Positions 32,661 through 41,027 are shown, counted from the first letter of the stretch. The stretch: 56,521 bases of DNA from an uncultured Leifsonia sp. (GCF_945957465.1 NZ_CAMFLC010000025.1:1-56521), one strand, 5' to 3'. The notes: generated by a model from the letters alone, not told the origin. Program-made: numbers and translations.

Positions 32661-33985
32661 CCTCGGCACCCAGCGGCGCTGACGCCGCGACCGCGGCCCA
32701 CGCGTACCTCCCGCGCTCGGGCACGGACGACTTCTCCGTGCTGTCGTACGACCTCGACCTCGACTACAGGGTCGCGACCAACCGGCTGGATGCGACGGCC
32801 GTGATCCGGGCCCGCGCCAACGTGCCCCTGACGGCTGTCGTGCTCGACCTGGTGCATCTGCGGGCCAAGCGGGTACGGCTGGACAGCGACAAGCGCGCCC
32901 GCTTCACGCAGTCGCCCACGCATGTCCGGGTGAAAGCAGCGAAGCCGATACCTGCCGGAACGGAGTTCACGGTCGAGATCGCCTACGACGGCTCCCCCGT
33001 GCCGCGTCGCACGCGCTGGGGCGCACTCGGCTGGGAGGAGCTGACCGACGGCGTCATCGTGGCGTCGCAGCCATCCGGCGCGCCGACGTGGTTCCCCTGC
33101 AACGACCGGCCGTCCGACAAGGCCGCCTACCGCATGACGGTCACGACCGAGCAGGCGTACACCGTGCTCGCCACCGGCGAACTGGTCGACCACAGCGTGA
33201 GCGGGGGTCGCGGCACCTGGACCTTCGAACGCACCGAGCCGACGGCCTCCTATCTCGCTGCCGTGCAGATCGGCCGCTACGTGCTGGAGCCCCGGCGCTC
33301 CGACGGGGTGGAGTGGGTGATCGCCTACCCGCCGGCCCTGGCGCGCCGAGTACTCGCCGACTTCGCACCCGTCGGCCGGATGATCGAGTGCTTCCAGGAG
33401 CGGTTCGGCCCGTACCCGTTCCCCTCCTACACCGTCGTGGTCACCGAGGACCCGCTCGAGATCCCCCTCGAATCGCAGGGTATGGCGACCTTCGGCTCCT
33501 CGCACGTCGACGGACGCGGCGGCTCCGAACGACTGATCGCGCACGAGCTGGCGCATCAGTGGTTCGGGAACAGCGTCGGCGTCGCCTCCTGGAGCGACAT
33601 CTGGCTCAACGAGGGTTTCGCGTGCTACGCCGAGTGGATCTGGTCGGAGTACGCCGGAGGCCCTTCCGCGAACACGCTCGCACGCACCCATCACGCCGCT
33701 CTGCGCCTGAAGCAGAAGGACCTGCAACTCGGCGACCCGGGGGTGGACAGGATCTTCGACGACCGCGTCTACAAACGCGGCGCCTGCTTGCTGCACGCCC
33801 TGCGCCGCCGGCTCGGCGACGACGGCTTCTTCGACCTGTTGCGCGGCTGGTCGGCCACGCGGCGCCACGGAACCGCTTCGTCGGAGGACTTCGAGGCGTT
33901 CGCGGCGGGCTATTCGGACGAGCCGCTGGACAGCTTCTTCCACGCGTGGCTGCGGGACACGGGACTGCCCCCGTTGAGTGCGTGA
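32657..33985 (+). CDS. M1-family zinc aminopeptidase coupled to the Pls-like gene
   Basis: A 442-aa cytosolic metallopeptidase, short for the family because it lacks the long C-terminal helical domain. Zinc ligands are His296 and His300 in HELAHQWFG and Glu319 in NEGFACYAEW. The canonical GxMEN exopeptidase motif is replaced by LESQGMATF, a variation seen in some actinobacterial M1 enzymes, where the Glu may bind the substrate N-terminus. ATGA overlap with the Pls-like gene implies translational coupling. Exo-acting zinc aminopeptidases are known epsilon-polylysine-degrading enzymes in producers, so trimming or self-protection against the polymer is the favoured role (inference). A hairpin terminator follows the stop. 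Confidence 0.88.
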   Translation: MTSAPSGADAATAAHAYLPRSGTDDFSVLSYDLDLDYRVATNRLDATAVIRARANVPLTAVVLDLVHLRAKRVRLDSDKRARFTQSPTHVRVKAAKPIPAGTEFTVEIAYDGSPVPRRTRWGALGWEELTDGVIVASQPSGAPTWFPCNDRPSDKAAYRMTVTTEQAYTVLATGELVDHSVSGGRGTWTFERTEPTASYLAAVQIGRYVLEPRRSDGVEWVIAYPPALARRVLADFAPVGRMIECFQERFGPYPFPSYTVVVTEDPLEIPLESQGMATFGSSHVDGRGGSERLIAHELAHQWFGNSVGVASWSDIWLNEGFACYAEWIWSEYAGGPSANTLARTHHAALRLKQKDLQLGDPGVDRIFDDRVYKRGACLLHALRRRLGDDGFFDLLRGWSATRRHGTASSEDFEAFAAGYSDEPLDSFFHAWLRDTGLPPLSA

Positions 33986-34015
33986 GCGGGAGCCCGGATG
34001 CCGGGCCCCGCTCAC
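33982..34015 (+). terminator. Hairpin terminator after the M1 peptidase gene
   Basis: GTGAGCGGG-A-GCCCGG pairs with CCGGGC-CCCGCTCAC around an ATG loop (9 + 6 bp with one bulged A). It begins at the stop codon and has no U-run. It closes the Pls-like/M1 operon. Confidence 0.65.
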
Positions 34016-34026
34016 AGCCCCTCCTG

Positions 34027-34536
34027 TCACGGGGTCGGGCGGTCCTCCGGGCGCCGTTCCTCGCCGGTGATCCCGTCGATGCGGGGCGCCGCGTGCGCGG
34101 GACCGCCGGCGTCGGCCGCGGCGCGCGGCGGCGCGGTGTCGGCCGTGCGGGTGTCGTCCACGACCTCCCGGTCGTTCTCGACACGGTTGCCGTGCCGGTC
34201 GGTTCGGACGTCGGGGTCCACCTCGTCGGCGCGACTCAGCTTCTGCTGCTGTTCGTCGCGCGCGGCGGCGGCGGCACGGTCTCGTTCCTCGGCCTCGCGG
34301 CGAAGTCGCTCGGCCTCCACCTCTGCCTGCTGGGCGTCGGCGGCGGCCCGTGCCGACTTGGCCTCGCGCTCACGCGCGGCGAGATCGGCGCGCGCGGCGT
34401 CCTCGCGCAGCTCTGCGGCCCTGCGGCGATCGGCTTCCACCTTGCGGCGCCGGCCGGCGGTCAGGGCGACGATGACGATCGCCACGACGATCACGACGAC
34501 GACGACGATCAACACGATCCATCCGGTTGCGTTCAT
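34027..34536 (-). CDS. Membrane-anchored coiled-coil protein of unknown function
   Basis: A 169-aa protein with one N-terminal membrane helix (WIVLIVVVVVIVVAIVIVAL), a basic RRRK stop, a charged Ala/Arg/Glu coiled coil of about 65 residues, and an acidic disordered tail rich in Asp, Arg and Pro. The topology suggests an inner-membrane anchor with a cytosolic rod. I recognise no family. It lies convergent with the M1 peptidase gene and upstream of no partner. Confidence 0.65.
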   Translation of the reverse strand: MNATGWIVLIVVVVVIVVAIVIVALTAGRRRKVEADRRRAAELREDAARADLAAREREAKSARAAADAQQAEVEAERLRREAEERDRAAAAARDEQQQKLSRADEVDPDVRTDRHGNRVENDREVVDDTRTADTAPPRAAADAGGPAHAAPRIDGITGEERRPEDRPTP

Positions 34537-34621
34537 GCCGGGCCACGGTACCCCGCTGCGCCCGCGAAACCAGGGCCTTGAACTCGCAAGCGGTCGGTGC
34601 AGGGGGGTCGCATCCGAACAG

Positions 34622-34695
34622 TAGGGCGGACGGGACTTGAACCCGTGACCGGCGGATTATGAGTCCGATGCTCTAACCAGCTGAGCTACCGCCCC
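34622..34695 (-). tRNA. tRNA-Met (anticodon CAT), elongator type
   Basis: A 74-nt cloverleaf on the minus strand. The acceptor GGGGCGG pairs with CCGCCCT, the D arm is AGCTCAGCTGGTTAGAGC, the anticodon loop CTCATAA carries CAT, and the T arm is CGGG-TTCAAGT-CCCG. The first anticodon-stem pair is a T-C mismatch. The body resembles elongator Met from other bacteria; a tRNA-Ile2 read through lysidine is the alternative. Confidence 0.9.
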
Positions 34696-34711
34696 GTGCG
34701 CTCGCCCCGGG

Positions 34712-35965
34712 TCACTCCGGGGTGGGCACGCCGGGGGCCGCCGCCGTGACGGGGTCGGCCACCGGCTCTCCACGATACAGGCTCTCGAAGGTGCTGATCG
34801 TGGTCTGGATGTCGTGCGTCGCCACGATGCGCAGCGACGCATTCTTGAGGACGTCGAGCTCCTCCTGCGGCAGGGTCAGCACGCTCTCGAGCTTGTCCGC
34901 CAGGTCCTTCGCATCTCCGGGGCGGAAGAGGTGGCCGTTCTCGCCGTCGTGCACCAGGTGAGGCAGCGCCATCGCGTCCGCGGCCACCACGGGGAGACCG
35001 GAGGCCATCGCCTCCATCGTCGCGATCGACTGCAACTCGGCGATGGACGGCATCGCGAACACGGTCGCCCGCGTGTACGCCTGCCGCAACTCCTCGTCGG
35101 TGACGTAGCCGAGGAAGTTCACCCTGTCGGCGATGCCGAGCGTCTCGGCCAGCACCTGCAGGTTCTTGAACTGATCGCCGCCTCCGACGATCTCGAGCTG
35201 CGCGTCCAAGGACGCCGGAAGGAGCTTCACGGCGTTCAGCAGCACATCGATCTGCTTCTCGCCGGTGACCCGGCCGACGAAGAGGATGCGGTTGCCCGTG
35301 CGCGGCGAGAAGTCCGGCGTGTAGTTGTGCGCCTCGATCCCGCACGAGATGGCGTGCACGCCGCGCAGCCCCGTCGCCTTCTCGAGGAACTCGGCCGCCC
35401 TCCGCGTCGGCGTCGTGATGGCCTCCGCCCGGTCGAAGCTCTTGCGGGCATCGCGCCACGCGCTCGTCACGAACGCGTGGTGCAGGAACTTCGGCAGCCG
35501 CGTGAACTCGATGATGTTCTCGGGCATCACGTGGTTCGTCGCGATGATCCGGATGCCGCGCTTCTGCGCCTCGTAGGCGAGCCCGCGGCCGATGACGATG
35601 TGCGACTGGAAGTGCACCACGTCGGGCTTGACCTCGTCGAGAATGCGTCGCGCGTTCGCCTTGCTCATCCACGGCAACGCGAAACGCAGCCAGTCGTGCG
35701 GATACCAGCGCCAGCTGCGCAGGCGGTGGGCCGTCATCTTCTGGCCCTCGTGCTCCTCGATCCAGGTGCCGTGCCGGCGGCTGGCGGCCGGAGCGACGAT
35801 GTGCATGTCGTGCCCGCGCTCGACGAGGCCCGCAGCGAGGCGCTCCGCGAAACGCGCGGCGCCGTTCACGTCGGGCGGGAAGGTGTCGCAGCCCATGAGG
35901 ATGGTCATCGGCCTGTGGTCGGCCGGGGCGGGCGGGATGTTGTGCGTTCCGCTCGTATCAGGCAC
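34712..35965 (-). CDS. GT4-family glycosyltransferase
   Basis: A 417-aa GT-B enzyme. The N-terminal acceptor domain includes MGCDTFPPDVNGAARFAERL and the DVVHFQSH strand; the C-terminal donor domain has FVGRVTGEKQIDVLL, GGGDQ and SIAELQSIATMEAMASGLPV, the E-x7-E motif that holds the nucleotide-sugar. It most resembles enzymes that glycosylate membrane lipids, such as phosphatidylinositol mannosyltransferases or diacylglycerol glucosyltransferases; acceptor unknown. GTG start with GAGGGA about 9 nt upstream. It precedes the DMT transporter region on the same strand. Confidence 0.82.
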   Translation of the reverse strand: MPDTSGTHNIPPAPADHRPMTILMGCDTFPPDVNGAARFAERLAAGLVERGHDMHIVAPAASRRHGTWIEEHEGQKMTAHRLRSWRWYPHDWLRFALPWMSKANARRILDEVKPDVVHFQSHIVIGRGLAYEAQKRGIRIIATNHVMPENIIEFTRLPKFLHHAFVTSAWRDARKSFDRAEAITTPTRRAAEFLEKATGLRGVHAISCGIEAHNYTPDFSPRTGNRILFVGRVTGEKQIDVLLNAVKLLPASLDAQLEIVGGGDQFKNLQVLAETLGIADRVNFLGYVTDEELRQAYTRATVFAMPSIAELQSIATMEAMASGLPVVAADAMALPHLVHDGENGHLFRPGDAKDLADKLESVLTLPQEELDVLKNASLRIVATHDIQTTISTFESLYRGEPVADPVTAAAPGVPTPE

Positions 35966-36054
35966 GTGGTGAGTCCCTCACGGTCGTTGGCCGGGTGGTT
36001 CGTCCCGGAGACGGTCTGAGTGCACCGGACGGGTCGGACCGGCGAGTCATCGAC

Positions 36055-37020
36055 TCAGTCTAGGCCGGATTCCGGGACGGAGTCGGCAAGCCGCTCCGAG
36101 ATCGGCGATTCGACGTTCGACTGCGGGTGGTGTTTGGCGAGCTGGAAGACGCCGAGGATCGCCACGGCACCGGTGACGGCGAAGCCCGCCATCGCCCACC
36201 ACGGCGCACCGGCGGCCTCGTCGAGCACGACGATGCCGATCGTCACCGCCACGAGAGGGTCGATCACCGTCAGGCCGGCGATCACGAGGTCGGGCGGTCC
36301 GGACGAGTAGGCGTTCTGCACGAAATAGGCGCCGAGGCCGGCCGCGGCCAGGAGCGCGACGATGCAGAGCACGAGCAGCCAGTCCCACTCCTGGTTGGAG
36401 ATGCGGTCGATGACGACCTTGGCGAGGGTCGCGACGAACCCGTACAGCACCCCGGCGCCGACGATGTAGATGATCGCCTTGAACCGGTGGCGGAGGAACC
36501 AGAACGCCAGCCCGAAGATGATGAGGACCACGGCCAGGATGATCAGGATGACGACCAGCGCGCGCGTCGTCACCGGTTCGTCGCGCGCGAAGATGGCCGC
36601 GATCACCACGAACGCACCGACGCCGCCGACGCAGAGGCAGACGGCGATCACCGACTGACGGTTGAGCTTGACGCCGCTCACCCGCGCGTTCAGCACGCTC
36701 GTGATCACGAGTCCCACGACGCCCAGCGGCTGCACCAGGATGATCGGCGACAGCTTCAGGCTCACGAGCTGGAAGACGATGGCGAGGCCGAGCAGCAGCG
36801 TGCCGATGACCCAGGAGGGCCGCGCGAGCAGCAGTCCGAGCTGGCGGGGGTTCAGTCCGCCCTTCGCGTCCTGCGTCTGGGCCTCGACTTTGGCGACCCC
36901 GTGGTGCTGCAGTTGGGCGCCGATCGACAGGAACACGGCGCCGACGAGTGCGACCGGGATGCCCAGGAGCTGACTGGGCTGATAAGCCAGGTCGAGCGCA
37001 TCCATCAGTTCCGTACCCAC
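36055..37020 (-). CDS. DMT-superfamily (NIPA/EamA-like) membrane transporter
   Basis: A 321-aa polytopic protein with about nine or ten helices, resembling actinobacterial DMT/NIPA-like proteins: IPVALVGAVFLSIGAQLQHHG at the first helix (read as GAVFLSIGAQLQHHG), LSPIILVQPLGVVGLVITS mid-protein, and TVIDPLVAVTIGIVVLDEA late. Substrate unknown; magnesium or a metabolite are possible. GTG start is supported by TAGGGT exactly 6 nt upstream on the minus strand, a leaderless arrangement; an ATG five codons in is the alternative. Divergent from def across 40 bp. Confidence 0.75.
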   Translation of the reverse strand: MGTELMDALDLAYQPSQLLGIPVALVGAVFLSIGAQLQHHGVAKVEAQTQDAKGGLNPRQLGLLLARPSWVIGTLLLGLAIVFQLVSLKLSPIILVQPLGVVGLVITSVLNARVSGVKLNRQSVIAVCLCVGGVGAFVVIAAIFARDEPVTTRALVVILIILAVVLIIFGLAFWFLRHRFKAIIYIVGAGVLYGFVATLAKVVIDRISNQEWDWLLVLCIVALLAAAGLGAYFVQNAYSSGPPDLVIAGLTVIDPLVAVTIGIVVLDEAAGAPWWAMAGFAVTGAVAILGVFQLAKHHPQSNVESPISERLADSVPESGLD

Positions 37021-37060
37021 GCCACGACCCTACCGAACATGATCCCGATAGTCTTGCCGA

Positions 37061-37627
37061 ATGGCCGTCCTCCCGATCCGGATCACCGGAGACCCCGTCC
37101 TCCACACGCGCGCCGCGGAGGTGACGGAGTTCGACGACGACCTCCGCACGCTGGTGGCCGACATGTTCGAGACGATGGACGAAGCGCCGGGCGTGGGCCT
37201 CGCCGGCCCGCAGGTCGGCGTGCCGCTGCGCCTGTTCGTGTACGGCTGGACGGACGACGACGATGTCGAGCACCGCGGCGTGGCGATCAACCCCGTGCTC
37301 TGGCTCAGCCCGTTGGAGGTCGGCGACCCCGACGAGGATTCCGAGTCGGAGGGCTGCCTGTCGTTCCCGGGTGAGCGCTTCCCGCTCCGGCGCGCCGCCC
37401 GGGTGATCCTCGAGGCGGTCGACCTCGAGGGCACGCCGTTCACCGTGCGCGCCGACGGCTGGCTCGCCCGCATCTTCCAGCACGAGTACGACCACCTCGA
37501 CGGCGTCCTCTACGTCGACAGGCTTGTCCACCCGTACGGCAAGCAGGCGCAGAAGGCGCAGCGCAAGAACTCCTGGGGCGTTCCGGGGCTCAGCTGGCTT
37601 CCCGGCCGCGACCACCTCGAGGATTAG
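37061..37627 (+). CDS. def: Peptide deformylase
   Basis: A 188-aa metalloenzyme removing the formyl group from nascent proteins. All three motifs are present: GVGLAGPQVG, EGCLSFPG with metal-ligand Cys, and HEYDHLDG with the HExxH-type ligands and catalytic Glu. The ATG lies 6 nt after TAGTCT (37049-37054), so the transcript looks leaderless. It is divergent from the DMT transporter and convergent, 6 bp apart, with the histidine-kinase-like gene. Confidence 0.93.
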   Translation: MAVLPIRITGDPVLHTRAAEVTEFDDDLRTLVADMFETMDEAPGVGLAGPQVGVPLRLFVYGWTDDDDVEHRGVAINPVLWLSPLEVGDPDEDSESEGCLSFPGERFPLRRAARVILEAVDLEGTPFTVRADGWLARIFQHEYDHLDGVLYVDRLVHPYGKQAQKAQRKNSWGVPGLSWLPGRDHLED

Positions 37628-37633
37628 CCGCGT

Positions 37634-38509
37634 CTAACGCAGCGGCACCCCGTGCACGCCGTTGTGATGACGGAGGGCGGGGAACACCACCGAGAGCGAG
37701 AAGCCGACGCCGGGTACGCTCCGGGCGTCGAGCACGCCGCCGTACAATGCGACGCGGTCGCGCAAGGCGTTCAGATCGGGACCCTCGACGAACTCGGTGA
37801 CGGCGCGCAGATCGTCCTCCGCACTGTATACCGTCGCCTTGTCCACGCCCTCGCGGTCGAGCCCGGCCCGGCGGGCGGCGGCGCGGATCCCGTCGTCTTC
37901 GACGGTGACGTGGAGGCCGTCGGCGGTCCACGCGAAAGCAACGGACGCCCGCGTGCCCCGGCCACCGTGATCGAGGGCGTTGCCGAGACTGGTCTGCAGA
38001 ATACGGAAGACCGCCAGCTCGGCGCCCTGGCGCAGCTCGTACCGCTCCCCGGTCTCGGTGAACGTCACCTCCAGGCCCGCCTCCCGCATCACCCGGAACA
38101 GGTCGCCGGCCGAGTGGAGACTGGGCACGGGTGCAGCGTCTCGCACGCCCTCCGCCGCCGCATTCTGCAGTCGGCGCAGATCGGCCAGCGCATCGCGTGC
38201 CGTCGTCTCGAGCGCAGCGGCGGACCGCGTCGCGGCCTCCGGGTCGCTGCCGGCCGCGTACCGCATGCCCTCGGCCTGCGACACCACGCGCGCGACCGAT
38301 GCGACGGCGACATCGCCCAGCTCCCCGATGATCCGGAACCGACCGGCCTGCTCGGCGACCTCGAGCTCGCGATCGATCCGGTCCCACTCCCGTTCCTCGC
38401 GCGCCTCCTGCGCACGGCGGCGGCGGGAGCGCTCGACGAGCCAGAGCACGGCGAACACGGCGGCCGCCGCCAGGAGCACGGCGGCGAGGGCGGTCGTGAC
38501 GGGGGTCAT
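37634..38509 (-). CDS. Degenerate NarL-type histidine-kinase-like protein lacking the acceptor His
   Basis: A 291-aa protein: one N-terminal membrane helix, an Arg/Glu-rich linker, a HisKA_3-like dimerisation segment and an HATPase-like domain. The phospho-acceptor motif that is normally ELHD reads ELGDVAVASVARVVSQAEG here, so the His is a Gly. The N-box is ILQTSLGNALDHG and the G1 box is VEDDGI, only partly conserved. Autophosphorylation by the usual route is impossible, so it may act as a phosphatase, scaffold or ATP sensor. No response regulator is adjacent, although a complete two-component pair lies 0.5 kb away. Confidence 0.7.
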   Translation of the reverse strand: MTPVTTALAAVLLAAAAVFAVLWLVERSRRRRAQEAREEREWDRIDRELEVAEQAGRFRIIGELGDVAVASVARVVSQAEGMRYAAGSDPEAATRSAAALETTARDALADLRRLQNAAAEGVRDAAPVPSLHSAGDLFRVMREAGLEVTFTETGERYELRQGAELAVFRILQTSLGNALDHGGRGTRASVAFAWTADGLHVTVEDDGIRAAARRAGLDREGVDKATVYSAEDDLRAVTEFVEGPDLNALRDRVALYGGVLDARSVPGVGFSLSVVFPALRHHNGVHGVPLR

Positions 38510-38594
38510 GCGGGTCCTTCCGTGGCCACGGGCGCGGCCCGGACGATCATATCCGGGCCGCGCTGAACCGTGCCGCGCGCCGGCGCTCGGGCGA

Positions 38595-38906
38595 TCAGGC
38601 CCGGTCGCCGCGGTTGGCGCGCAGCACCTCCAGCCGTGCGCGGTACTCCTTCTCGTCGATGTCGCCGTTGGCGTAGCGCTCGGCGAGCGTCTGCTCGGCG
38701 GCTCGACTGCCGGAGTGCGGCGCCCAGCCGTAGCCTTCGCGGGCGGCGGCGGCGCGGCGCCAGCGGCGTCCGGCGAGGCCGAAGATCAGGAAGAAGACCC
38801 CGATCCAGAACAGCGGGATCAGGAACCACCACCAGCCGAACCAGGGGCCGCCTCCCCAGGCGGCGACGACGCAGGGTGCCGCAGCAGCGGCGAGCGAACT
38901 GAACAT
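38595..38906 (-). CDS. SHOCT-domain membrane protein
   Basis: A 103-aa protein with one strongly hydrophobic segment (WFGWWWFLIPLFWIGVFFLI) after a Gly/Ala stretch, a basic stop-transfer RRWRR, and a C-terminal SHOCT domain (LAERYANGDIDEKEYRARLE). SHOCT domains form short oligomerising helices. Such proteins are often targets of nearby NarL-type systems; a palindrome shared with the HK/RR promoter lies about 100 bp upstream of this start, supporting co-regulation. Confidence 0.8.
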   Translation of the reverse strand: MFSSLAAAAAPCVVAAWGGGPWFGWWWFLIPLFWIGVFFLIFGLAGRRWRRAAAAREGYGWAPHSGSRAAEQTLAERYANGDIDEKEYRARLEVLRANRGDRA

Positions 38907-39006
38907 GGTGCATCCAATCGGTGAGCTGTCCGCGGCGTTCGCGGAACCACTCTCAGCCTCGCCGGACGTCCCGTGCGGCGAATCCCCCGGCGGGAGGCAA
39001 CTGCGC

Positions 39007-39022
39007 TACTCCCCCGGGAGCA
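39007..39022. promoter_or_regulatory. Palindrome copy 1, upstream of the SHOCT gene
   Basis: TACTCCC-CC-GGGAGCA, one mismatch from the perfect palindrome at 40937-40952. It lies just beyond the 3' end of the response-regulator gene and about 100 bp upstream of the SHOCT start (38906). Likely a binding site of the NarL-type regulator. Confidence 0.6.
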
Positions 39023-39028
39023 CCCCGA

Positions 39029-39691
39029 TCACTGCCGGCCGGGCTGCACCAGCCCGGTCTCGTAGGCCACCACGACGAGGTGCACGCGGTCGCGGGCGCC
39101 GAGCTTGGTCATGATCCGCGAGACATGCGTCTTGGCGGTGAGCGGGCTGAGGTACAACCGCTCCCCGATCTCGGTGTTCGTCAGGCCGTGCCCGACGAGT
39201 GCGAGCACCTCGCGCTCCCGCTCGGTGAGCTCGCGGAGGGCTTCCTGATCCGGTGCAGGACGCAGGCCGCTCGCGACCCGCTCGATGAGCCGGCGCGTGG
39301 CGCCGGGCGACAGCAGCGCGTCACCGGCCGCGACGACGCGCACGGCGCGCAGCAGTTCGACCGGCTCGGTGTCTTTGACCAGGAAGCCGCTCGCACCCGA
39401 GACGATGGCCTGCGCCACGTACTCGTCGAGTTCGAACGTGGTCACCATCACGATGCGTGTTCCGGTCAGCTCCGGGTCGGAGGCGAGCTCGCCGGTGGCC
39501 CAGAGGCCGTCGCCGTCGGGCATCCGGATGTCCATCAGCACCACATCGGGACGGCTGCGCCGGGCGAGCTCGACTGCTTCCCGGCCGGTGGCGGCCTCAC
39601 CCACGACCTCGAGGTCGTCCTCGGCCTCCAGCAGCGCCCGAAAGCCCGCGCGCACCAGATGCTGGTCGTCCGCGAGCAGCACGCGGATCAT
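39029..39691 (-). CDS. NarL/FixJ-family response regulator
   Basis: A 220-aa two-domain regulator. The receiver has the acidic pocket LLADDQ, the phospho-acceptor Asp in VVLMDIRMPDG, Thr in VTTFELDEYV and Lys in GFLVKDTEP. The C-terminal LuxR HTH is LTEREREVLALVGHGLTN, then EIGERLYLSPLTAKTHVSRI (read as LYLSPLTAKTHVSRIM). Its ATG overlaps the upstream kinase stop (ATGA), so kinase and regulator are made together. Two copies of a GGGAG palindrome, one before the kinase and one before the SHOCT gene, are candidate targets. Confidence 0.92.
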   Translation of the reverse strand: MIRVLLADDQHLVRAGFRALLEAEDDLEVVGEAATGREAVELARRSRPDVVLMDIRMPDGDGLWATGELASDPELTGTRIVMVTTFELDEYVAQAIVSGASGFLVKDTEPVELLRAVRVVAAGDALLSPGATRRLIERVASGLRPAPDQEALRELTEREREVLALVGHGLTNTEIGERLYLSPLTAKTHVSRIMTKLGARDRVHLVVVAYETGLVQPGRQ

Positions 39692-40878
39692 GCGGCGTCC
39701 GTCTTCTGGCGTGGAATGCGGGCCTCCACCGTCAGGCCGCCACCGGCGGTCTCGTGGGTGGAGAACGCTCCACCGAGCAGCTCGGCGCGCTCGCGCATCC
39801 CGATCATCCCCTTGCCTCCGTCGACGGGCGTGCCCGCGCTGTCGGCGCCCGGTATGCCGCGGCCGTCGTCGGCGACCGTGAGCACATACTCCTCACCGGT
39901 CTCGCGCAGCGCGATGGACACCGTGGCGGCCTGCGCATGGCGGCCGATGTTGGTGAGGGACTCCTGCACGATGCGGTAGAGCGCGAGCTGCGTCGCGGCG
40001 GGCGGCACCGACGTCATGCCGTCGTCGTAGCGCACGTCGAGCCCCGCGCGGCGGTACGTGTCGACGAGCACCGGGATGCGGGCCAGGTCGGGCTCGGGGG
40101 CGCGCGCCGCCGGGTAGCCCTCCGTGCGCAGGAAGCCGAGAACGCCACGCACCTCCTCGAGCGCCTGGCTGCTCACCGCTCTGATCGCCTCCAGGCTCTC
40201 CCGCGCCTTCTCCGGGCGGCTGTCGAACAGGTGGAGACCGACGCCGGCCTGCACGCTGATCTGCGAGAGCGAGTGGGCGAGCACGTCGTGCAGCTCGCGT
40301 GCGATACGGAGGCGCTCGGCCTCTGCGGCGGCCTCGCGTCGAGCCGCGATCTGGCGTGAGATGTCGCGGTAGCGTTCTCGGCGGCCGCGGATGGCCTCGC
40401 CGACGCCGACGAGCAGCGTGAGTACGAGCGCGATGATGAGGGGCCGGATGACCGCCTCCGGTCGGCCGACCAGGAGCAGCGCGCTCACCGGTCCGACGAC
40501 TGCGATTCCGGCGACGGTCCACCACGCCCAGACGCGCGCCGATCGCACGACCGCTCCGACGACGGCGAAGGCGAGTGGAATCGCAGCGAGGGGCGGCCCC
40601 GTCGTCAGCGCGATCGCCGGGACGCACAGCGCCGCGACGGCCACGACGACGACGCCAGGATGAGCCCGTCCGGCCAGCAGCAGGAACGAGGACGCCACCG
40701 CGACCAGGACGGCGGTCAGCGTCCACGGGTCCTCCGCGGCGGAATGCGCGGCGATGAGCACGCCGGGCAGCTGCACCAGCACCGACAGCACCACGGGAAA
40801 CCAGATGGCCCCGGCCGGCCGACGACGGCCGCCCTCCGGCCCGTGCGTGCGGGCGTCGGACGGTGCGGACCAGGGCAT
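39688..40878 (-). CDS. NarL-type sensor histidine kinase
   Basis: A 396-aa sensor with five or six N-terminal membrane helices and no large extracellular loop, suggesting an intramembrane sensor. The HisKA_3 motif RIARELHDVLAHSLSQI contains the acceptor His, and the HATPase has ALYRIVQESLTNIGRHA (N box), VADDGRGIPG (G1) and GKGMIGMRERAELLGG (G2). The start follows TAGCAT by 6 nt on the minus strand (leaderless). A perfect palindrome at 40937-40952 lies about 66 bp upstream of the start, a typical activator position. Signal unknown. Confidence 0.92.
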   Translation of the reverse strand: MPWSAPSDARTHGPEGGRRRPAGAIWFPVVLSVLVQLPGVLIAAHSAAEDPWTLTAVLVAVASSFLLLAGRAHPGVVVVAVAALCVPAIALTTGPPLAAIPLAFAVVGAVVRSARVWAWWTVAGIAVVGPVSALLLVGRPEAVIRPLIIALVLTLLVGVGEAIRGRRERYRDISRQIAARREAAAEAERLRIARELHDVLAHSLSQISVQAGVGLHLFDSRPEKARESLEAIRAVSSQALEEVRGVLGFLRTEGYPAARAPEPDLARIPVLVDTYRRAGLDVRYDDGMTSVPPAATQLALYRIVQESLTNIGRHAQAATVSIALRETGEEYVLTVADDGRGIPGADSAGTPVDGGKGMIGMRERAELLGGAFSTHETAGGGLTVEARIPRQKTDAA

Positions 40879-40936
40879 TCCCTCATGCTAATCAGGGCAC
40901 CGCCCCTCCGCCGTGCCTCCGCGGGAGTCTGTCGGC

Positions 40937-40952
40937 TACTCCCCCGGGAGTA
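40937..40952. promoter_or_regulatory. Palindrome copy 2, upstream of the kinase/regulator operon
   Basis: TACTCCC-CC-GGGAGTA is a perfect 7-2-7 palindrome centred about 66 bp upstream of the predicted leaderless kinase start; an extra GGGAGT half-site lies 23 bp further away at 40923-40928. It shares 15 of 16 bases with copy 1. Likely autoregulatory site of the response regulator. Confidence 0.65.
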
Positions 40953-41027
40953 CCCAGTCGGCGCGGCCTCGGCCGCCGGTTCGCACAGGTCCGCCACCGG
41001 GCGAGCGCCCACGCGGGCAGCCGGAGG

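Noticed and set aside
34622-34695. tRNA-Ile2 (lysidine-modified CAT) instead of tRNA-Met
   Set aside because: The body resembles elongator tRNA-Met (GAGCA...CTCATAA...GGTCACGGG). The Ile2 reading is kept only as a minor alternative.
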